The notes beneath the pieces are model-generated. The model was not told the DNA's origin and searched no databases. It saw only the letters and a list, made by a program, of their open reading frames with translations. A stretch of 64,000 nucleotides of DNA from contig JACCIC010000002.1 in NCBI GenBank assembly GCA_018907035.1, forward strand, positions 2,558,501 to 2,622,500. The letters run 5' to 3'. Below are positions 62,651-64,000 of the stretch, piece after piece. The position numbers were made by a program, and so were the translations under genes. The stretch comes from Sycobia sp. Sy_11. Its lineage: Eukaryota; Arthropoda; Insecta; Hymenoptera; Epichrysomallidae. The first letter of the stretch is position 1. Every line of letters starts with the position of its first letter.

Positions 62651-63598
62651 TTTGGATTTTCGGGCCTTCCCTGTGTACTATAGGCATGGATGTAGACGAA
62701 AATTTTCAACCGTCAGTATCAATGCCAATATATGATTTATAATAAAATATTGACAAGGTTTCAGAACTAAAAAGATCCCTCTTCATCTGAAAACTAAAAT
62801 ATAAAAAACAACATGAATAAATATATAAATATAATAAAAGGAGGATAAATAAATATTCACCGAACAGTAAGCCATATAGTTAACGAAATCGACTAAAGTG
62901 GAACAACATAAATACACATGCAAAGAAACTATGTAACTATTTTAGTGTCATAATTATAACGCTTAAAAATTAAAAACAACACTCGTGCAATTCTTAAATA
63001 GCGTTTGATTTCCTGTTCAGTGTCTTTTCGAGAGACCACAGGAGCAATTCGTAGGTCGTCATCGATGTGCGAAATTCCAATCCAGTATTATAAATCGAAG
63101 GACATCCTCTAGGCAAATAATAAAATTGTGGATAGTCGCGGTAGAGGAGGATAAAAAATCAATATAAATATAGTTTTTTTAGTCAATAAAATCATGGATC
63201 GTATGTATATACAATTTTTTTTTATGTAAAATTATACCTGGTCTTTAAATAATAACAATTCGGTCAAATTTATATCTTTGAATAACGCGATAAGCCATGT
63301 TAATCTTAATATTATAGTAAAAGCGACAGATCGATTTTAACATCGAGCGCCAAAAAATTTACGAAGATACATTATTACGTCATCGAAGCACTGCTCAATC
63401 GATCCTCCAATTGTATCGAAAGATAAAATCTGAAATATCACTAGTAATAATTATTATGATTTTTAACGCTTGATAAACTTTGAGGTCTACTCTAAAGATT
63501 TCGAGATACTTTTACAGTATATGAAGAAGGTATCTCCATGGATTTCTTGATACTCAAAATTCGGATTATAATACTAAGACTCGAATTGTTTATAACAT

Positions 63599-63648
<50 letters not shown>

Positions 63649-63829
63649 GACAAATTTTAATTGAACATTCTGCTCCACGTCTGTACCAAAAAAGTAAAAA
63701 AAATAAGACAAAATTATAGACCAAAACTTCGAAAGAATTCCAAATGTTAATCAGTGTGAAGAAAATAAAGTTACGTTGAAATCATCTCAATGGGATTTTC
63801 TGTTTAATTTTGCTCGTTTTCTTCTTTTT
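62651..63829. other. AT-rich upstream DNA
   Basis: A TA array lies at 63603-63645. I see nothing else. Confidence 0.7.
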
Positions 63830-64000
63830 CGCGCTACGATTTCGCAGAAAATCGCACGCCCCCGCTCACTCGTGAGAAATAATCGAGAGAGGAGCCGAAA
63901 AGTTGGGCGCGCTCCTCGCCCCGATGTTTTTACAAGTTTCCTCGTCGCGCGCGCGCGCGCGCGAGGCGAAGATGCGGCGGCCCGCCGAGATGGCGTTGCA
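63830..64000. promoter_or_regulatory. Start of a CpG-rich island cut by the window edge
   Basis: CpG density rises sharply, with a perfect (GC)n run at about 63945-63962 and GGCGGCCCGCC after it. It probably continues beyond the window and could be a promoter or exon. Confidence 0.3.

Noticed and set aside
1..64000. tRNA, rRNA or CRISPR-like structures
   Set aside because: No tRNA B-box with a matching cloverleaf was seen. The regular repeats are microsatellites with no spacers, and the organism is a eukaryote.

Overview
The window is animal nuclear DNA, almost certainly from a hymenopteran insect. It is AT-rich with CpG-rich islands, very dense in (TA)n, (GA/TC)n and other simple repeats, and its genes are broken by introns. 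The one gene I can support is on the minus strand: fruitless (fru), the BTB-zinc-finger transcription factor of sex determination and courtship behaviour. The BTB sequence is the basis for that name. A wasp, ant or bee fits, but I cannot fix the species.

Reading the gene 5' to 3' (right to left), a BTB exon (30738-30208) is followed by two short connector exons (28565-28389 and 27368-27245). The last connector donor leaves one base of a split codon. Two separate downstream exons have acceptors that restore exactly that phase, and each ends in its own pair of C2H2 zinc fingers and its own stop codon: a proximal terminal exon (18358-17958) and a distal one (954-308). The spliced models are 410 and 492 residues. 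The BTB and connector are shared for dimerisation and cofactor binding, while the alternative fingers give each isoform its own DNA specificity. Further terminal exons may lie to the left of the window, and 5' exons and promoters may lie to the right.

Layout: 1-307 is 3' sequence of the distal isoform; 308-954 the distal exon; 955-10.6 kb repeat-rich non-coding DNA with CpG islands; 10.7-17.96 kb an AT-rich stretch without long TA arrays, read here as a probable long 3' UTR of the proximal isoform; 17.96-18.36 kb the proximal exon; 18.4-27.2 kb a large intron; 27.2-30.8 kb the common exons with small introns; 30.8-64 kb upstream DNA. The upstream part has no convincing protein-coding gene but contains CpG/GA-rich islands (candidate promoters or 5' UTR exons), several long hairpins, MITE-like inverted repeats, two roughly 90-bp tandem duplications and about 20 (TA)n arrays.

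The items most worth checking are the phase-matched alternative zinc-finger exons, a 91-codon open frame directly after the proximal isoform's TAA, a hairpin with arms of about 118 bp at 33.36-33.62 kb, the contrast between TA-array-dense and TA-array-free zones, and a 43-codon coding-like island at 53.6 kb. I see no tRNA, rRNA, CRISPR array or intact transposon. All splice sites, UTRs and promoters are read by eye from the sequence, without transcript support.
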